DNA of 54,177 bases from Flemingiibacterium sp045636145 (GCA_045636145.1 JAZTWV010000005.1:1-54177), one strand, 5' to 3'; positions 17,107 to 26,813 are shown, numbered from the stretch's first letter. Translations and numbers: made by a program. Notes: generated from the sequence alone by a model not told the origin.

Positions 17107-17820
17107 ATGGAAAAGCTTCCACTCTCCCCGGAGGGACTTGAAAACAGGATCGGATACAAATATAAGGATATACAGCTCCTTTTGACTGCACTTACCCATT
17201 CTTCATATGCCAATGAGTGCAAGCCGAGAGGGGAGACGGTGCAGTACAATGAGCGACTTGAATTTCTTGGCGACTCGGTGCTGTCCATAATAGTCAGCGA
17301 CTATCTTTTTAAACATTATCCGAATACTCCTGAGGGAGATCTTACGAAAATACGTGCCAGCGCGGTATGCGAAAAAACGCTTGGCAAGCTTGCGCTTGAC
17401 CTCGGACTTGGAAAATATATGCGTCTCGGTCACGGTGAGGAAATGGGACACGGACGTGAGAGGATATCTATACTTGCGGATGCATTTGAGGCACTTCTTG
17501 CATCAATGTATCTTGATTCCGGCTCACGTGATGCGGTTGAAGCATTTCTTCTGCCAAGGGTAATACCGGAGATAAAGCAGTTTATGGAGAACGGCAAAAA
17601 CAAGGACTACAAGACCCTTCTCCAGCAGATAGTTCAGCAGGAGCGCGGCGAGATACTTGAATACGTTCTCATAAGCGAAAGCGGTCCTGACCACGCCAAG
17701 ACCTTTACCGTTGAGGCGCGGCTTAACAGCAATGTTATCGGTCACGGCAAGGGCAAGAGCAAGCGAGAAGCAGAACAGCTTGCGGCAAAAGAAGCTCTTG
17801 TGCTGTTCGGAGACAGATGA
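17107..17820 (+). CDS. rnc: Ribonuclease III
   Basis: Double-strand-specific endoribonuclease that processes rRNA precursors and, in Bacillota, the SRP RNA precursor. The 237 residues contain the catalytic signature NERLEFLGDSVL, the second acidic cluster in ILADAFEALLASMYLD, and a C-terminal double-stranded RNA-binding domain from DYKTLLQQIVQQ to REAEQLAAKEAL. CAGGAG lies upstream of the ATG at 17107. Its stop overlaps the next gene's start (ATGA at 17817-17820). It heads the conserved rnc-smc-ftsY neighbourhood. The SRP RNA gene at 5388 is a likely in-window substrate. Confidence 0.97.
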   Translation: MEKLPLSPEGLENRIGYKYKDIQLLLTALTHSSYANECKPRGETVQYNERLEFLGDSVLSIIVSDYLFKHYPNTPEGDLTKIRASAVCEKTLGKLALDLGLGKYMRLGHGEEMGHGRERISILADAFEALLASMYLDSGSRDAVEAFLLPRVIPEIKQFMENGKNKDYKTLLQQIVQQERGEILEYVLISESGPDHAKTFTVEARLNSNVIGHGKGKSKREAEQLAAKEALVLFGDR

Positions 17821-18839
17821 GACATATAAATATACCAATTTTCATTCCCCACATGGGCTGTCCCAACGACTGCGTTTTCTGCAATCAGCGGCGCATATCC
17901 GGAAAAAACAATTTCGACATTCGCGCGGTGCCATGTGAGCTTGAAACTGCCATCTCCACGGTTGATTATGATAACTGTGAGGTGGAGATTGCATTTTTCG
18001 GCGGAAGCTTTACGGGAATCGACCGTGGTGATATGCTCTATCTTCTGGGGCTTGCCAAGGGATATGTGGACGCGAAAAAAGCATCGTCCATCCGCCTGTC
18101 AACAAGACCGGACTATATAGACGGCGAAATACTTGACATCCTTTCGGCACACGGCGTTACGGATATTGAGCTTGGACTTCAAAGTATGAGCGACTGCGTG
18201 CTTTCAGCATCAAAGCGCGGACACACCGCGGAGTGTGCCAAAAACGCTTGCCACATGATAAAGGAACGCGGCTTTAATCTGGTAGGGCAGATGATGGTTG
18301 GTTTACCGAATTCAACCCTGTCCGACGAGCTTCTGACGGCAAGGGAGATAGTATCTCTCGGATGCGATGCGGCTCGCATATATCCAACGGTGGTTTTCTG
18401 TGAAACAGAGCTGTGCGATATGATGAACCGTGGGGAATACATACCCTTGGAGCTTTCCGATGCCGTTAATCGCTCGGCTGAGGTTTTATCGGTGTTTGCG
18501 GATGCAAACATACCCGTTATACGCCTTGGACTTTGCTCGGCGGACAATCTTTTTGAGCCGGGGACTATCGCCGGCGGTGCTTATCACAGCGCAATGGGCG
18601 AGATGGTGTACTCGGAGCTGTATTATAAAAAAATACGTGAGTATATAGATGGCCATGGTCTTGCAGAGCGGATATCGGGCAAGGATATAACTCTGTATGT
18701 CCCATCCGGCGAGGTATCAAAGGTGTCGGGACAGAAGCGGAGCAACAAGCAAAGACTCCAAAATGAATACAATGTAAAAAGTGTAAAAATCATTGAAAAT
18801 CCGTCACTTTTGTGGTATAATGTTCTAATAGAGATTTAA
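17817..18839 (+). CDS. Radical SAM protein, Elp3-like
   Basis: Predicted radical SAM enzyme of 340 residues. The cluster-binding motif is Cys15-x3-Cys19-x2-Cys22 (CPNDCVFC), followed by FFGGSFTGI (glycine-rich SAM contact), RLSTRPDYID and LGLQSMSDCVL. This matches the Elp3/COG1243-type proteins often found between rnc and smc in Clostridia. There is no acetyltransferase domain, unlike true Elp3. The 3' end also carries the smc promoter (18793-18821). It overlaps rnc by 4 nt, so it is translationally coupled. The substrate is unknown; tRNA modification is a reasonable but unproven guess. Confidence 0.85.
   Translation: MRHINIPIFIPHMGCPNDCVFCNQRRISGKNNFDIRAVPCELETAISTVDYDNCEVEIAFFGGSFTGIDRGDMLYLLGLAKGYVDAKKASSIRLSTRPDYIDGEILDILSAHGVTDIELGLQSMSDCVLSASKRGHTAECAKNACHMIKERGFNLVGQMMVGLPNSTLSDELLTAREIVSLGCDAARIYPTVVFCETELCDMMNRGEYIPLELSDAVNRSAEVLSVFADANIPVIRLGLCSADNLFEPGTIAGGAYHSAMGEMVYSELYYKKIREYIDGHGLAERISGKDITLYVPSGEVSKVSGQKRSNKQRLQNEYNVKSVKIIENPSLLWYNVLIEI
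18793..18821 (+). promoter_or_regulatory. Promoter for smc inside the upstream coding sequence
   Basis: TTGAAA (18793-18798), 17-nt spacer ending TGG (extended -10), TATAAT (18816-18821). It lies in the last 16 codons of the radical SAM gene. Confidence 0.65.
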
Positions 18840-18870
18840 TGAAAATACAAGGGAAAGGAGAAAACCAAAT

Positions 18871-21800
18871 ATGTATTTAAAATCACTTGAGCTGTTCGGT
18901 TTCAAGTCCTTTCCCGATCGCACCGTGCTTAATTTTGATCGGGGCGCAACTGTTGTCGTCGGACCGAACGGAAGCGGCAAATCCAACATTTCCGATGCTA
19001 TGCGCTGGGTACTTGGCGAGGTGTCCTCAAGACAGATACGCGGTACAAAGATGGAGGACGTAATATTTGGCGGAACGGATGACAGAAAACAGATGAATTT
19101 TGCCGAGGTTTCGGTAACATTCGATAATTCCGACCGCCAGATGGATACACCCTATGATGAAGTGTCCGTAACACGCCGTTATTACCGCAAGGGCGAGAGC
19201 GAGTATTTTATAAACAGAAAGCCTGTAAGACTCCGCGATATTCATGAGCTTTTCATGAATACGGGCGTTGGACGTGAGGGCTATTCCATAATCGGACAGG
19301 GACGTATTGCCGAAATAATCTCCCGAAAGAGCGAGGAACGCCGTTCCATTTTCGAAGAAGCGGCAGGTATTTCCAAGTACCGCTACAAAAAAGAAGAAGC
19401 GGAGGGCAAGCTTTCAAGCGTTGAGGACAATCTTACAAGACTTCGTGATATTATGTCCGAGCTTGAGGGGCGAGTGGGGCCGCTTGAGCGTGAATCCGAG
19501 CGTGCACGCAAATATCTTGAATATTTCGAGGTGAAGAAGCGTGACGATGTTGCTCTTTGGATATACGACATGGACAAGCTGTCTTTTGATCTCAAAGAAG
19601 CGGATGACAAGCTGAGACTTGCCAAAAATGAGCTTGATATAGTTACCGAGGCACTTGAATCCCTTGAAAATCAGAACGAGCGCGTTTTTGAAGCTTCCCA
19701 GGAATCAAAATATAAGCAGGAACAGCTTCAGTCGGGTATAGAGCAGGCGAGAAATGAATCCCATGAGCTTGACAGTAAAATAAAGCTTACGGAAAACGAT
19801 ATGGCGCACAGGGCGGATCAGATATCGGAAAAATCCGATGCAAAGGCAAGATTCGCGGAGCGCCGCGCACAGCTTGAAGCAGTTCTTTCGGAGAAAGAAG
19901 CGGCTTTGAAAGCAGCAAAGGACAGTGCCGAAGCGATTTCAGGTGAGCTTGAAGCCCTTGATGCGAAAAACGAAGACGCAAAAACAAAACGCGATACTCT
20001 GCGTGCACGGCTTGAAGCTGAGCTTGCGGAGATAAAGAGCGGTGAGGAGCGACTTGTTGATCTTCGCATCCGCCTTTCCGTGCTTGACACTACCGAAAAA
20101 ACCGACAGTGACAAGGCGGCATCCCTTGCTGACGAGATAAAGAAATATTCCGAAAGCTCGGCTATGCTTGAAGCACGCGCCGACAAGGCTGACCGCGTTA
20201 TTGCGGATTACCGCAAAAAATGCGATGAGCTTAACTTAAAGATTGGCGAGGCAAACTCCGAGGCGGAAAAGCTTAAGCGCGAAAAGCAGGAGCTTATTGA
20301 TAAATCAAACGAAGTATACCTTGAATACACGGCTAAGAAGCACCGCATTGATGCTATACGCCGTATGGAGGAGCTGTTTGAGGGTTATTCCCAGAGTGTC
20401 CGCTTTGTTATGAGCGAGTATGACGCAGGACATATAGAGGGGACAACCCGAGTGTCCGATGTGAATGCTGTTGGCGGCAGGATACACGGACCGGTGTCGC
20501 GACTTATAAACGTGAGTGCGCGGTATACTCTTGCTATTGAAACTGCGCTTGGCGCAAATATCCAGAACATCATCGTTGACGATGAAAACACCGCAAAGGC
20601 GGCTATTCGCCACCTTAAAAACAAGAACGCCGGCAGAGCTACATTTTACCCAATAAGCTCCATGAAGCCGCGCTACAGTCAGATTCCGGAGTCCGAATGT
20701 CAAAGGTACGAGGGATATCTCGGCACTGCCGACAAGGTCATAGAATTTGATGAAAAGTTCGGCGGAGTCATAAGAAATCTGCTTGGAGCCACTCTCATAT
20801 TTGACAACATCGACAACGGCGCGGCAATGGCGAAGGCTACGGGCTACAAGGTGCGTGTTGTCACCCTTGACGGTCAGGTCATAAACGCAGGCGGTTCTTT
20901 CACGGGCGGCTCAGCAAAGCGCGATTCCGGTATGCTGACCCGTCGGACAGAAACCGAAAAGTTAAAGCGCGACTCCGATGCTCTTTCCGAAAAGCTGGAG
21001 GAGCTGAAGCGTCAGCAGGTTAAGTGCGATAACGCCATTGGCGAAAAGACCAAGGAAGCATCGGGAATATCTTCCCAGATTGCCATGCTTCAGTCGCTTA
21101 TGGGAGCTGAGAATACTCAGCTTGAGGTCATCAGAAGCCAGCTTGGCGGCGAGAAGAATATGCGCGCGTCTCTTGAGCGCGACCTTGAAGCTGTAAAGAC
21201 CGATGCGGCTGTGCGTGCCGACGGCATTGTAAAGCTTAAATCGGAGGCTGACGAAATCGCGGCAAGAGCCGAAGCACTTTCGGCAAACAGAGAGACAGGC
21301 ATCTCGAAGCTTGGTGAGCTTGAAGAGACTATTGACGAGTGCGAGCGGCTTCGAAGTACGCTTCTTGTTCGCCGTGCAGAAGCGGCAAAGGATGTGGAGC
21401 TTGCGGAATTGGAGCTTGAACAAACAAGCACAAGACTTAGCGAAAACGCATCCGAGACGGAGGAAAATGACCGTCTCAGTGCCGCCCTTGCAGAGGAAAA
21501 TATTACAGCGGCGGCAGAGCTTACCACCATGCGCAAAACTCTCGACGAGCTTCAGGCATCCGTTGAGAGCCTTGAGCGTGAGCGTAGTGCGGTATCCGCG
21601 AAAAATCTGGAATATGAGCAGAAGCTTAATCAGCTCCGCGCTCAGATACGCGAGAAAACAAGCAAGCGCGAGCTTTGCTTTAGAGACCACACCCTTGCGG
21701 AGAACCGCCAGAAGAATCTGTCCGACGAGCGTGACAAGCTGACGGAACGGCTTTGGGACGATTACGAGCTTACTTATTCAACCGCCAAGGAATGCGGATA

Positions 21801-22497
21801 TCCTACAGTTACCGAGGAGAATTACAAGGAACTGCATACCGAGCTTACCGAGTACAGGGCAAAGCTTAAGAATCTTGGCAGTGTAAATGTAAATGCCATA
21901 GAGGAATACGCCGAGGTAAAGAGCCGCTTTGACTTTATGTCGGAGCAGATAGCGGACCTTGAAAAATCAAGGGACAATCTTCTTGAAATCATCGTCAAGC
22001 TTGAAACGGAAATGCGTGAGACCTTTACATCCGCATTCTACGAGATCGACCGCAACTTCAAGATAGTGTTCAGTGAGCTGTTCGGCGGCGGTACGGCGGA
22101 GCTTTCCCTTACCGACCCGGAAAATGTACTTACCAGCGGCATTGAGATACGTGTTGCGCCGCCCGGAAAGGTTATAAAGAGCATGACGCTTCTCTCCGGC
22201 GGTGAGCAGGCATTTGTTGCCATTGCGCTGATATTTGCTATCCTCAGAGTTAATCCGACACCTTTCTGTATCTTTGACGAGGTTGAGGCGGCGCTGGATG
22301 ATGCCAACGTATTCCGCTTTGCGGATTATCTCAGCCGTTATGCCGCAAGAGGTCAGTTTATTGTTATCACGCACCGCCGCGGTACTATGGAAATAGCCGA
22401 CCGCATATACGGCGTTACCATGCAGGAGCGCGGTATTTCAACTGTTCTGCCCCTTGATATCAAGCAGGCAGAGGAAAATTTGGGAGAAACGAAGTAA
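18871..22497 (+). CDS. smc: Chromosome segregation protein SMC
   Basis: ATPase of the condensin-like Smc-ScpAB complex that organises and separates sister chromosomes. The 1208 residues show the N-terminal ATP-binding half (FGFKSFPDRT; Walker A GPNGSGKSNISDAM), two long Glu/Lys/Ala-rich coiled coils (about 170-500 and 670-1020), a hinge at about 505-660 (VGGRIHGPVSRLI, GRATFYPI) and the C-terminal half with signature LLSGGEQAFVAIAL and Walker B FCIFDEVEAALDDANV. Full length for the family. AAAGGAG precedes the ATG. It abuts ftsY directly (TAA then ATG). Confidence 0.98.
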   Translation: MYLKSLELFGFKSFPDRTVLNFDRGATVVVGPNGSGKSNISDAMRWVLGEVSSRQIRGTKMEDVIFGGTDDRKQMNFAEVSVTFDNSDRQMDTPYDEVSVTRRYYRKGESEYFINRKPVRLRDIHELFMNTGVGREGYSIIGQGRIAEIISRKSEERRSIFEEAAGISKYRYKKEEAEGKLSSVEDNLTRLRDIMSELEGRVGPLERESERARKYLEYFEVKKRDDVALWIYDMDKLSFDLKEADDKLRLAKNELDIVTEALESLENQNERVFEASQESKYKQEQLQSGIEQARNESHELDSKIKLTENDMAHRADQISEKSDAKARFAERRAQLEAVLSEKEAALKAAKDSAEAISGELEALDAKNEDAKTKRDTLRARLEAELAEIKSGEERLVDLRIRLSVLDTTEKTDSDKAASLADEIKKYSESSAMLEARADKADRVIADYRKKCDELNLKIGEANSEAEKLKREKQELIDKSNEVYLEYTAKKHRIDAIRRMEELFEGYSQSVRFVMSEYDAGHIEGTTRVSDVNAVGGRIHGPVSRLINVSARYTLAIETALGANIQNIIVDDENTAKAAIRHLKNKNAGRATFYPISSMKPRYSQIPESECQRYEGYLGTADKVIEFDEKFGGVIRNLLGATLIFDNIDNGAAMAKATGYKVRVVTLDGQVINAGGSFTGGSAKRDSGMLTRRTETEKLKRDSDALSEKLEELKRQQVKCDNAIGEKTKEASGISSQIAMLQSLMGAENTQLEVIRSQLGGEKNMRASLERDLEAVKTDAAVRADGIVKLKSEADEIAARAEALSANRETGISKLGELEETIDECERLRSTLLVRRAEAAKDVELAELELEQTSTRLSENASETEENDRLSAALAEENITAAAELTTMRKTLDELQASVESLERERSAVSAKNLEYEQKLNQLRAQIREKTSKRELCFRDHTLAENRQKNLSDERDKLTERLWDDYELTYSTAKECGYPTVTEENYKELHTELTEYRAKLKNLGSVNVNAIEEYAEVKSRFDFMSEQIADLEKSRDNLLEIIVKLETEMRETFTSAFYEIDRNFKIVFSELFGGGTAELSLTDPENVLTSGIEIRVAPPGKVIKSMTLLSGGEQAFVAIALIFAILRVNPTPFCIFDEVEAALDDANVFRFADYLSRYAARGQFIVITHRRGTMEIADRIYGVTMQERGISTVLPLDIKQAEENLGETK

Positions 22498-23406
22498 ATG
22501 GGATTTTTTGACCGACTTAAAGAGGGTTTATCCAAAACAAAAAACGCTATATTCAAACAGGTGGACAACCTTTTCAGGAGCTTTGTCAAGGTGGATGAGG
22601 ATATGCTTGAGGAGCTTGAGGAGCTGCTTATCATGGCGGATGTGGGGGTCAATTCCACAGAGCTTATCATCGAGCGTCTCCGTGAGCGTATCAAGGATGA
22701 CCGCATAACCGAACCTGAAGAATGCCGTGTGGCACTCCAGGAAATACTTGTGGGAATGATAGGCGACGGCGAGCCGCTGAAGCTTGATACCACACCAAGC
22801 GTTATACTTGTTATAGGCGTCAATGGCGTTGGCAAGACCACCTCCATTGCCAAAATAGCAAATCGCTTGAAGTCGCAGGGAAAAAATGTGGTGCTTGCGG
22901 CTGCCGATACATTCCGCGCCGCGGCTATAGACCAGCTCCAGGTGTGGGCGGACCGCGTTGGCGTTGAGCTTATCAAGCACACCGAGGGTTCAGACCCTGC
23001 CGCGGTGGTGTTCGATGCCGTTTCTGCGGCAAAGAAACGTTGTGCCGATGTGCTTATCGTTGATACCGCAGGCAGACTTCACAATAAGAAAAATCTTATG
23101 GACGAGCTTGCCAAGATAAACCGCGTTATTGAACGCGAGCTTCCCGGGGCATCCCGTGAGACACTGTTGGTGCTTGATGCAACAACCGGACAGAACGCGG
23201 TTAATCAGGCAAAGGAATTTAAGAACGCGGCGGACATTACAGGTCTTGTTTTAACAAAGCTTGACGGTACTGCAAAGGGCGGAATCGTATTCTCCATAAA
23301 GGAGGAGCTTGATATTCCCGTGAAATTCATCGGTGTGGGTGAAAAGACCGACGATATGCAGGAATTTGAGGCTAAGGATTTTGTTGATGCGCTGTTTGAG
23401 GCGTAA
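22498..23406 (+). CDS. ftsY: Signal recognition particle receptor FtsY
   Basis: SRP receptor GTPase that docks ribosome-nascent chain-SRP complexes at the membrane. The 302 residues are essentially the NG domain: N domain helices (residues 1-95), G1 GVNGVGKTTSIAKIA, the insertion-box motif DTFRAAAIDQLQVWA, G3 VDTAGRLHN, G4 TKLDGTAKGG, and FIGVGEKTDDM. The acidic A domain of E. coli FtsY is absent, as usual in Bacillota. The start codon directly follows the smc stop; GGAG lies within the end of smc. Its partner SRP RNA is encoded at 5388; Ffh is not in the window. Confidence 0.97.
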   Translation: MGFFDRLKEGLSKTKNAIFKQVDNLFRSFVKVDEDMLEELEELLIMADVGVNSTELIIERLRERIKDDRITEPEECRVALQEILVGMIGDGEPLKLDTTPSVILVIGVNGVGKTTSIAKIANRLKSQGKNVVLAAADTFRAAAIDQLQVWADRVGVELIKHTEGSDPAAVVFDAVSAAKKRCADVLIVDTAGRLHNKKNLMDELAKINRVIERELPGASRETLLVLDATTGQNAVNQAKEFKNAADITGLVLTKLDGTAKGGIVFSIKEELDIPVKFIGVGEKTDDMQEFEAKDFVDALFEA

Positions 23407-23419
23407 TGGAGAAATAAGT

Positions 23420-24046
23420 ATGATAAAGCTTGTTCTGGCATCGAGAAATAAGAAAAAAATAAAAGAGCTTGAAACTTTACTTGGCGATCTTTCGTCTAAA
23501 GTGCAGGTTCTGTCCCTTGATGACATCGGATTTTTCGATGAAATCGTTGAGGACGGCGACACCTTTTCCGAAAACTCGCTTATCAAGGCATCCGTACCGG
23601 CAAAGCTTGGCTATATAGGCATTGCGGACGATTCCGGACTTACGGTGGATGCCCTTGACGGCGCACCGGGCGTTTATTCCGCAAGATATTCGGGAGAGGG
23701 CGCGACGGACGGAAAAAACAACCAAAAACTGCTCTCAGAGCTTGAAAATGTGCCGGATGAAAAGCGCGGCGCGCAGTTCCGCACTGTAGTTACCTGTGCG
23801 TTCCCCGACGGCACTGATTTTCAGGTTGAGGGAGTATGTGAGGGCACGATTCTTCGCGCACCGGACGGTGAGGGCGGATTCGGATACGATCCCCTCTTTT
23901 ACTACGCTCCTCTTAAAAAGACGTTTGCCGCACTTTCTGCCGATGAGAAGAACGCGGTCAGCCACCGCGGCAAGGCAATGCGTAAATTTATTGAAAAATT
24001 CAAAGAGTATTTAAACACAACGGAGAATACAAATGCTGACAAGTAA
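23420..24046 (+). CDS. rdgB: Non-canonical purine NTP pyrophosphatase, RdgB/HAM1 family
   Basis: Hydrolyses dITP, ITP and XTP to monophosphates, keeping deaminated purines out of nucleic acids. The 208 residues contain SRNKKKIKELE, the catalytic region DDSGLTVDAL and GAPGVYSARYSG, EGGFGYDPLFYY and the C-terminal SHRGKAM. ATG at 23420 follows GGAGAA; the open frame starts earlier inside ftsY, without family similarity. The last 14 nt overlap yhbY. The cluster ftsY-rdgB-yhbY-nadD-yqeK is compact and reads as one operon with smc. Confidence 0.96.
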   Translation: MIKLVLASRNKKKIKELETLLGDLSSKVQVLSLDDIGFFDEIVEDGDTFSENSLIKASVPAKLGYIGIADDSGLTVDALDGAPGVYSARYSGEGATDGKNNQKLLSELENVPDEKRGAQFRTVVTCAFPDGTDFQVEGVCEGTILRAPDGEGGFGYDPLFYYAPLKKTFAALSADEKNAVSHRGKAMRKFIEKFKEYLNTTENTNADK

Positions 24047-24332
24047 ACAGCGCGCCTATCTTCGCGGTATGGCGCAGTCTTATGATACTATATTTCAGGT
24101 TGGCAAGGGCGGTATTTCGGACAATATGTGCGAGCAGATATCAAATGCCCTCGAAGCGCGTGAGCTTATAAAGCTCAGAGTGCTTGAAAACTGCGATTAC
24201 AATGCCAAAGAGGCGGCAAATGAGATCGCCGAGGCGGTAGGCGCAGATGTGGTTCAGGTGATCGGAACAAGATTCGTTTTGTACCGTGAGTCGGTTGATC
24301 ACAAAAAAATTGACTTATCTCTTGTAAGATAA
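24033..24332 (+). CDS. yhbY: YhbY/CRM-domain RNA-binding protein
   Basis: 99-residue single CRM-domain protein that associates with pre-50S ribosomal particles. Shows the family pattern: MLTSKQRAYLRGMA at the start, then FQVGKGGISDNM (GxxG-like RNA-binding loop), a KLRVLENC strand and a C-terminal VVQVIGTRFVLYRES. ATG at 24033 is preceded by GGAG 7 nt upstream, inside the end of rdgB. It is followed after one base by nadD, an order common in Clostridia and Bacilli (yqeI-yqeJ-yqeK in B. subtilis). Confidence 0.93.
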   Translation: MLTSKQRAYLRGMAQSYDTIFQVGKGGISDNMCEQISNALEARELIKLRVLENCDYNAKEAANEIAEAVGADVVQVIGTRFVLYRESVDHKKIDLSLVR

Positions 24333-24333
24333 C

Positions 24334-24963
24334 ATGAGTGCTGAAAAGGAACGGCTTGGAATCTACGGCGGAGCTTTTTCACCTATTCATTCGGGGCACG
24401 TGAGGGCGGCTTATGCTTTCCTTTCTGAAATGAAGCTTGACCGCCTGCTTGTAGTCCCCACCGCACTGCCTCCGCATAAGCCTGCCATTGAGGGGGCATC
24501 CGTGGAGCATCGGATCGCTATGGCAAAGCTGGCATTTTGTGATTCTGCGGCCTATAAAAGCGGTAGACTCGCGGTGTCGGATTTTGAAGCCGCAAGCGGC
24601 AGAAAAAGCTATACGGTCTATACCCTTGAGCATTTCGCCGCACCGAAACGGGAGCTTTATTTGCTTGTGGGAACGGATATGTTTCTTACACTTGACAAAT
24701 GGTATCGCGCCGAGGATATTTTCTCTCTTGCAGACATTGTTTTGATGCGGCGTGAGACGGACAGGGACAATATTCCGCGAGTAGTGGCAAAAAAGGCGGA
24801 GTATGTAAATAAATTCGGGGCGCGCGTCCATATTATCGCTGAGCCGCCCATCGTTATTTCGTCAACTGAGCTTCGCGAGGAGCTTCGAGGTATGGCAGAC
24901 ACCGATGGATTTATTCCGGTGGCTGTTGCAAAATATATTACAGAAAACGGACTGTACAGATAA
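24334..24963 (+). CDS. nadD: Nicotinate-nucleotide adenylyltransferase
   Basis: Converts nicotinate mononucleotide and ATP to deamido-NAD, an essential step of NAD synthesis. The 209 residues begin with the nucleotidyltransferase signature YGGAFSPIHSGHV (GxFxPxHxGH), then VPTALPPHK and the C-terminal ISSTELRE motif, equivalent to ISSTxIR. The start ATG follows the yhbY stop by one nucleotide and lacks a strong ribosome binding site, so coupling is likely. It precedes yqeK, as in most Bacillota. Confidence 0.96.
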   Translation: MSAEKERLGIYGGAFSPIHSGHVRAAYAFLSEMKLDRLLVVPTALPPHKPAIEGASVEHRIAMAKLAFCDSAAYKSGRLAVSDFEAASGRKSYTVYTLEHFAAPKRELYLLVGTDMFLTLDKWYRAEDIFSLADIVLMRRETDRDNIPRVVAKKAEYVNKFGARVHIIAEPPIVISSTELREELRGMADTDGFIPVAVAKYITENGLYR

Positions 24964-24966
24964 ATT

Positions 24967-25608
24967 ATGATAACTAAAACACAGGAGCAAGCTCTTACTG
25001 AGCTTCGCATCCGTATACGCTCGTACATGAGCGAAAAACGCTTGTCTCATACATTGGCGGTTGAACGTGAGATCGCCTCTCTTTCGGGCATATATGCCCC
25101 CGAGGACGAATTTTCCCTCAGGGTCGCCGCACTGCTCCACGACATAACAAAGGAGATGCCGTTTTTAAGACAGCTTCAGCTTTGCGAGGAGCTTGGCATA
25201 AAATATACCGAGGATGAGACATTTACACCGAAAATATTCCACGCAAGAACCGCCGAGGTGCTGATACACCGCGATTTTCCCGAATATGCCGTAGACGAGA
25301 TATTATCTCCCATAAGATGGCATACTACCGGTCGAGAGAAGATGACTATTTGCGAGATTTTGCTGTTTCTTGCCGACTATATTGAGGATACACGCACATT
25401 TTTGTCATGTGTTGAGCTTCGGCAGTTCTTCTATGACGGTCTTGCGGCGGCAAAAGATGATGATAGCAAGCTTAAGCTTCTTCGCGATACAATAATTCTG
25501 TCGTTTGACATGACAATAAATGAGCTTGTTTCTGAAAAGAAGCCCATACACGCCGATACGGTAAAGGCGAGGAACTATTTTGTACTTCATGGCGAGGTGA
25601 AGAAATGA
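24967..25608 (+). CDS. yqeK: HD-domain diadenosine tetraphosphatase-type protein YqeK
   Basis: HD-superfamily metal-dependent hydrolase of 213 residues; characterised YqeK proteins cleave Ap4A symmetrically to two ADP. Metal-binding pattern: SHTLAVE, ALLHDITKEM (the HD pair), FHARTAEVL, WHTTGREKM and LADYIED. It is in the typical place after nadD. The four-base overlap ATGA at its 3' end couples it to the LCP gene. There is no strong ribosome binding site before ATG 24967, which lies three bases after the nadD stop. Confidence 0.92.
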   Translation: MITKTQEQALTELRIRIRSYMSEKRLSHTLAVEREIASLSGIYAPEDEFSLRVAALLHDITKEMPFLRQLQLCEELGIKYTEDETFTPKIFHARTAEVLIHRDFPEYAVDEILSPIRWHTTGREKMTICEILLFLADYIEDTRTFLSCVELRQFFYDGLAAAKDDDSKLKLLRDTIILSFDMTINELVSEKKPIHADTVKARNYFVLHGEVKK

Positions 25609-26813
25609 ATCCGCAAATGAATAAAAGACGTCCGAAAAAGCACCGTCTTCCGGCATGGAAGATTGCGCTCATAGTGTTGACGGTGGCAATCTTTCTGACT
25701 ATTGCCGGAGTTGCGGCGTTTCTTGAGGTTTACCGTCCGTCGGTTGATACGGATGTTCCGCCGTTTGTCGTTGACACTGTGGATCACGCCGATATGACAG
25801 GCACCGGTACAAATTCCGACGATACATCGGATTCCCCACCGTCCGGAAATGTTTATGTTCGTGATACCGAAATAGTTAACTTCCTTGTAATGGGACGCGA
25901 TAAGGACGCATGGAACACCGATGTCATGATGATAGTTAACTTCAATATGCGTGAGGGAAGCCTCAGCGTTTTACAGATACCTCGCGATACCTACACCGAG
26001 ATGGACGGTATGCACGGCAGACTCAATACCATGATGAAAATCAAGCGTAATGCGGCGTACTATGAGGATAAATCCCTGTCTCAGTCAGAGCTTCTGAGGG
26101 CAGGTATGCAGGGTACGGTTGAGGCGCTTGAGAGAAGCCTTTGCATACAGATTGACGGTTATGCCATTGTAAATCTTGAGGGCTTCCGGAATATTATAGA
26201 TGTGATCGGCGGAGTCTACATGAATGTGCCCTATGAGATGCACTATGACGATCCGGATCAGGACCTGTACATCCATCTTTCGAAAGGACCACAGCGTCTT
26301 GACGGAAAGGAAGCCGAGATGTTTGTCCGCTTCAGATCCGGATTTATTCAGGGCGATATCGGCAGAGTCAATGCGCAGAAGATATTCCTAACCGCGCTGT
26401 TTAAACAGCTTAAGACGAATCTTACCCTTACAACAGTGCCTCAGCTTGCGGAGCAGGTGATAAAGTATGTTACAACCGATGTGCCGCTTGCGGATGTTAT
26501 AATCTACGCAAAAGAGCTGTTGGGCGTTGATATGGGGAATGTGTCAATGATGACACTGCCCGGCACTGACTGCCGCGCTTCTTCTGGAGCATGGTATTAC
26601 ATCATGAACCGTGCGGACACGCTTGATGTGATAAACAATTACTTCAACGTATACAATCTTCCCGTCACAGATGATATGTTCGACCCAACCTGCGCCTTTA
26701 CAAACGAGGATTCCACGGCATTTTCCAAGATATATTATGCCGAATCCACCGGAGCTGTTGTGGAAACCGCAGACAAGATTGACGAGGACGGCTTGAACAT
26801 CCCAACATATTAA
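25605..26813 (+). CDS. LytR-CpsA-Psr (LCP) family cell-wall glycopolymer transferase
   Basis: LCP proteins move undecaprenyl-linked glycopolymers (teichoic acid, capsule) to peptidoglycan outside the membrane. The 402 residues have a basic cytoplasmic start (MNKRRPKKHRLPAWK), one membrane segment at about 20-42 (IALIVLTVAIFLTIAG), then the LCP domain: VNFLVMGRDKDAWNTDVMM and LSVLQIPRDTY, with the Asp and Arg residues that bind pyrophosphate and Mg, and HGRLNTMMK. GAGGTG precedes the ATG, which overlaps the yqeK stop. It lies between yqeK and rsfS, a conserved placement in Clostridia. The polymer transferred cannot be told from sequence. Confidence 0.92.
   Translation: MNPQMNKRRPKKHRLPAWKIALIVLTVAIFLTIAGVAAFLEVYRPSVDTDVPPFVVDTVDHADMTGTGTNSDDTSDSPPSGNVYVRDTEIVNFLVMGRDKDAWNTDVMMIVNFNMREGSLSVLQIPRDTYTEMDGMHGRLNTMMKIKRNAAYYEDKSLSQSELLRAGMQGTVEALERSLCIQIDGYAIVNLEGFRNIIDVIGGVYMNVPYEMHYDDPDQDLYIHLSKGPQRLDGKEAEMFVRFRSGFIQGDIGRVNAQKIFLTALFKQLKTNLTLTTVPQLAEQVIKYVTTDVPLADVIIYAKELLGVDMGNVSMMTLPGTDCRASSGAWYYIMNRADTLDVINNYFNVYNLPVTDDMFDPTCAFTNEDSTAFSKIYYAESTGAVVETADKIDEDGLNIPTY

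Noticed and set aside
20962..21690. 242-codon ORF antisense to smc
   Set aside because: Low-complexity shadow of the SMC coiled coil; strong codon bias effects produce long antisense frames here.
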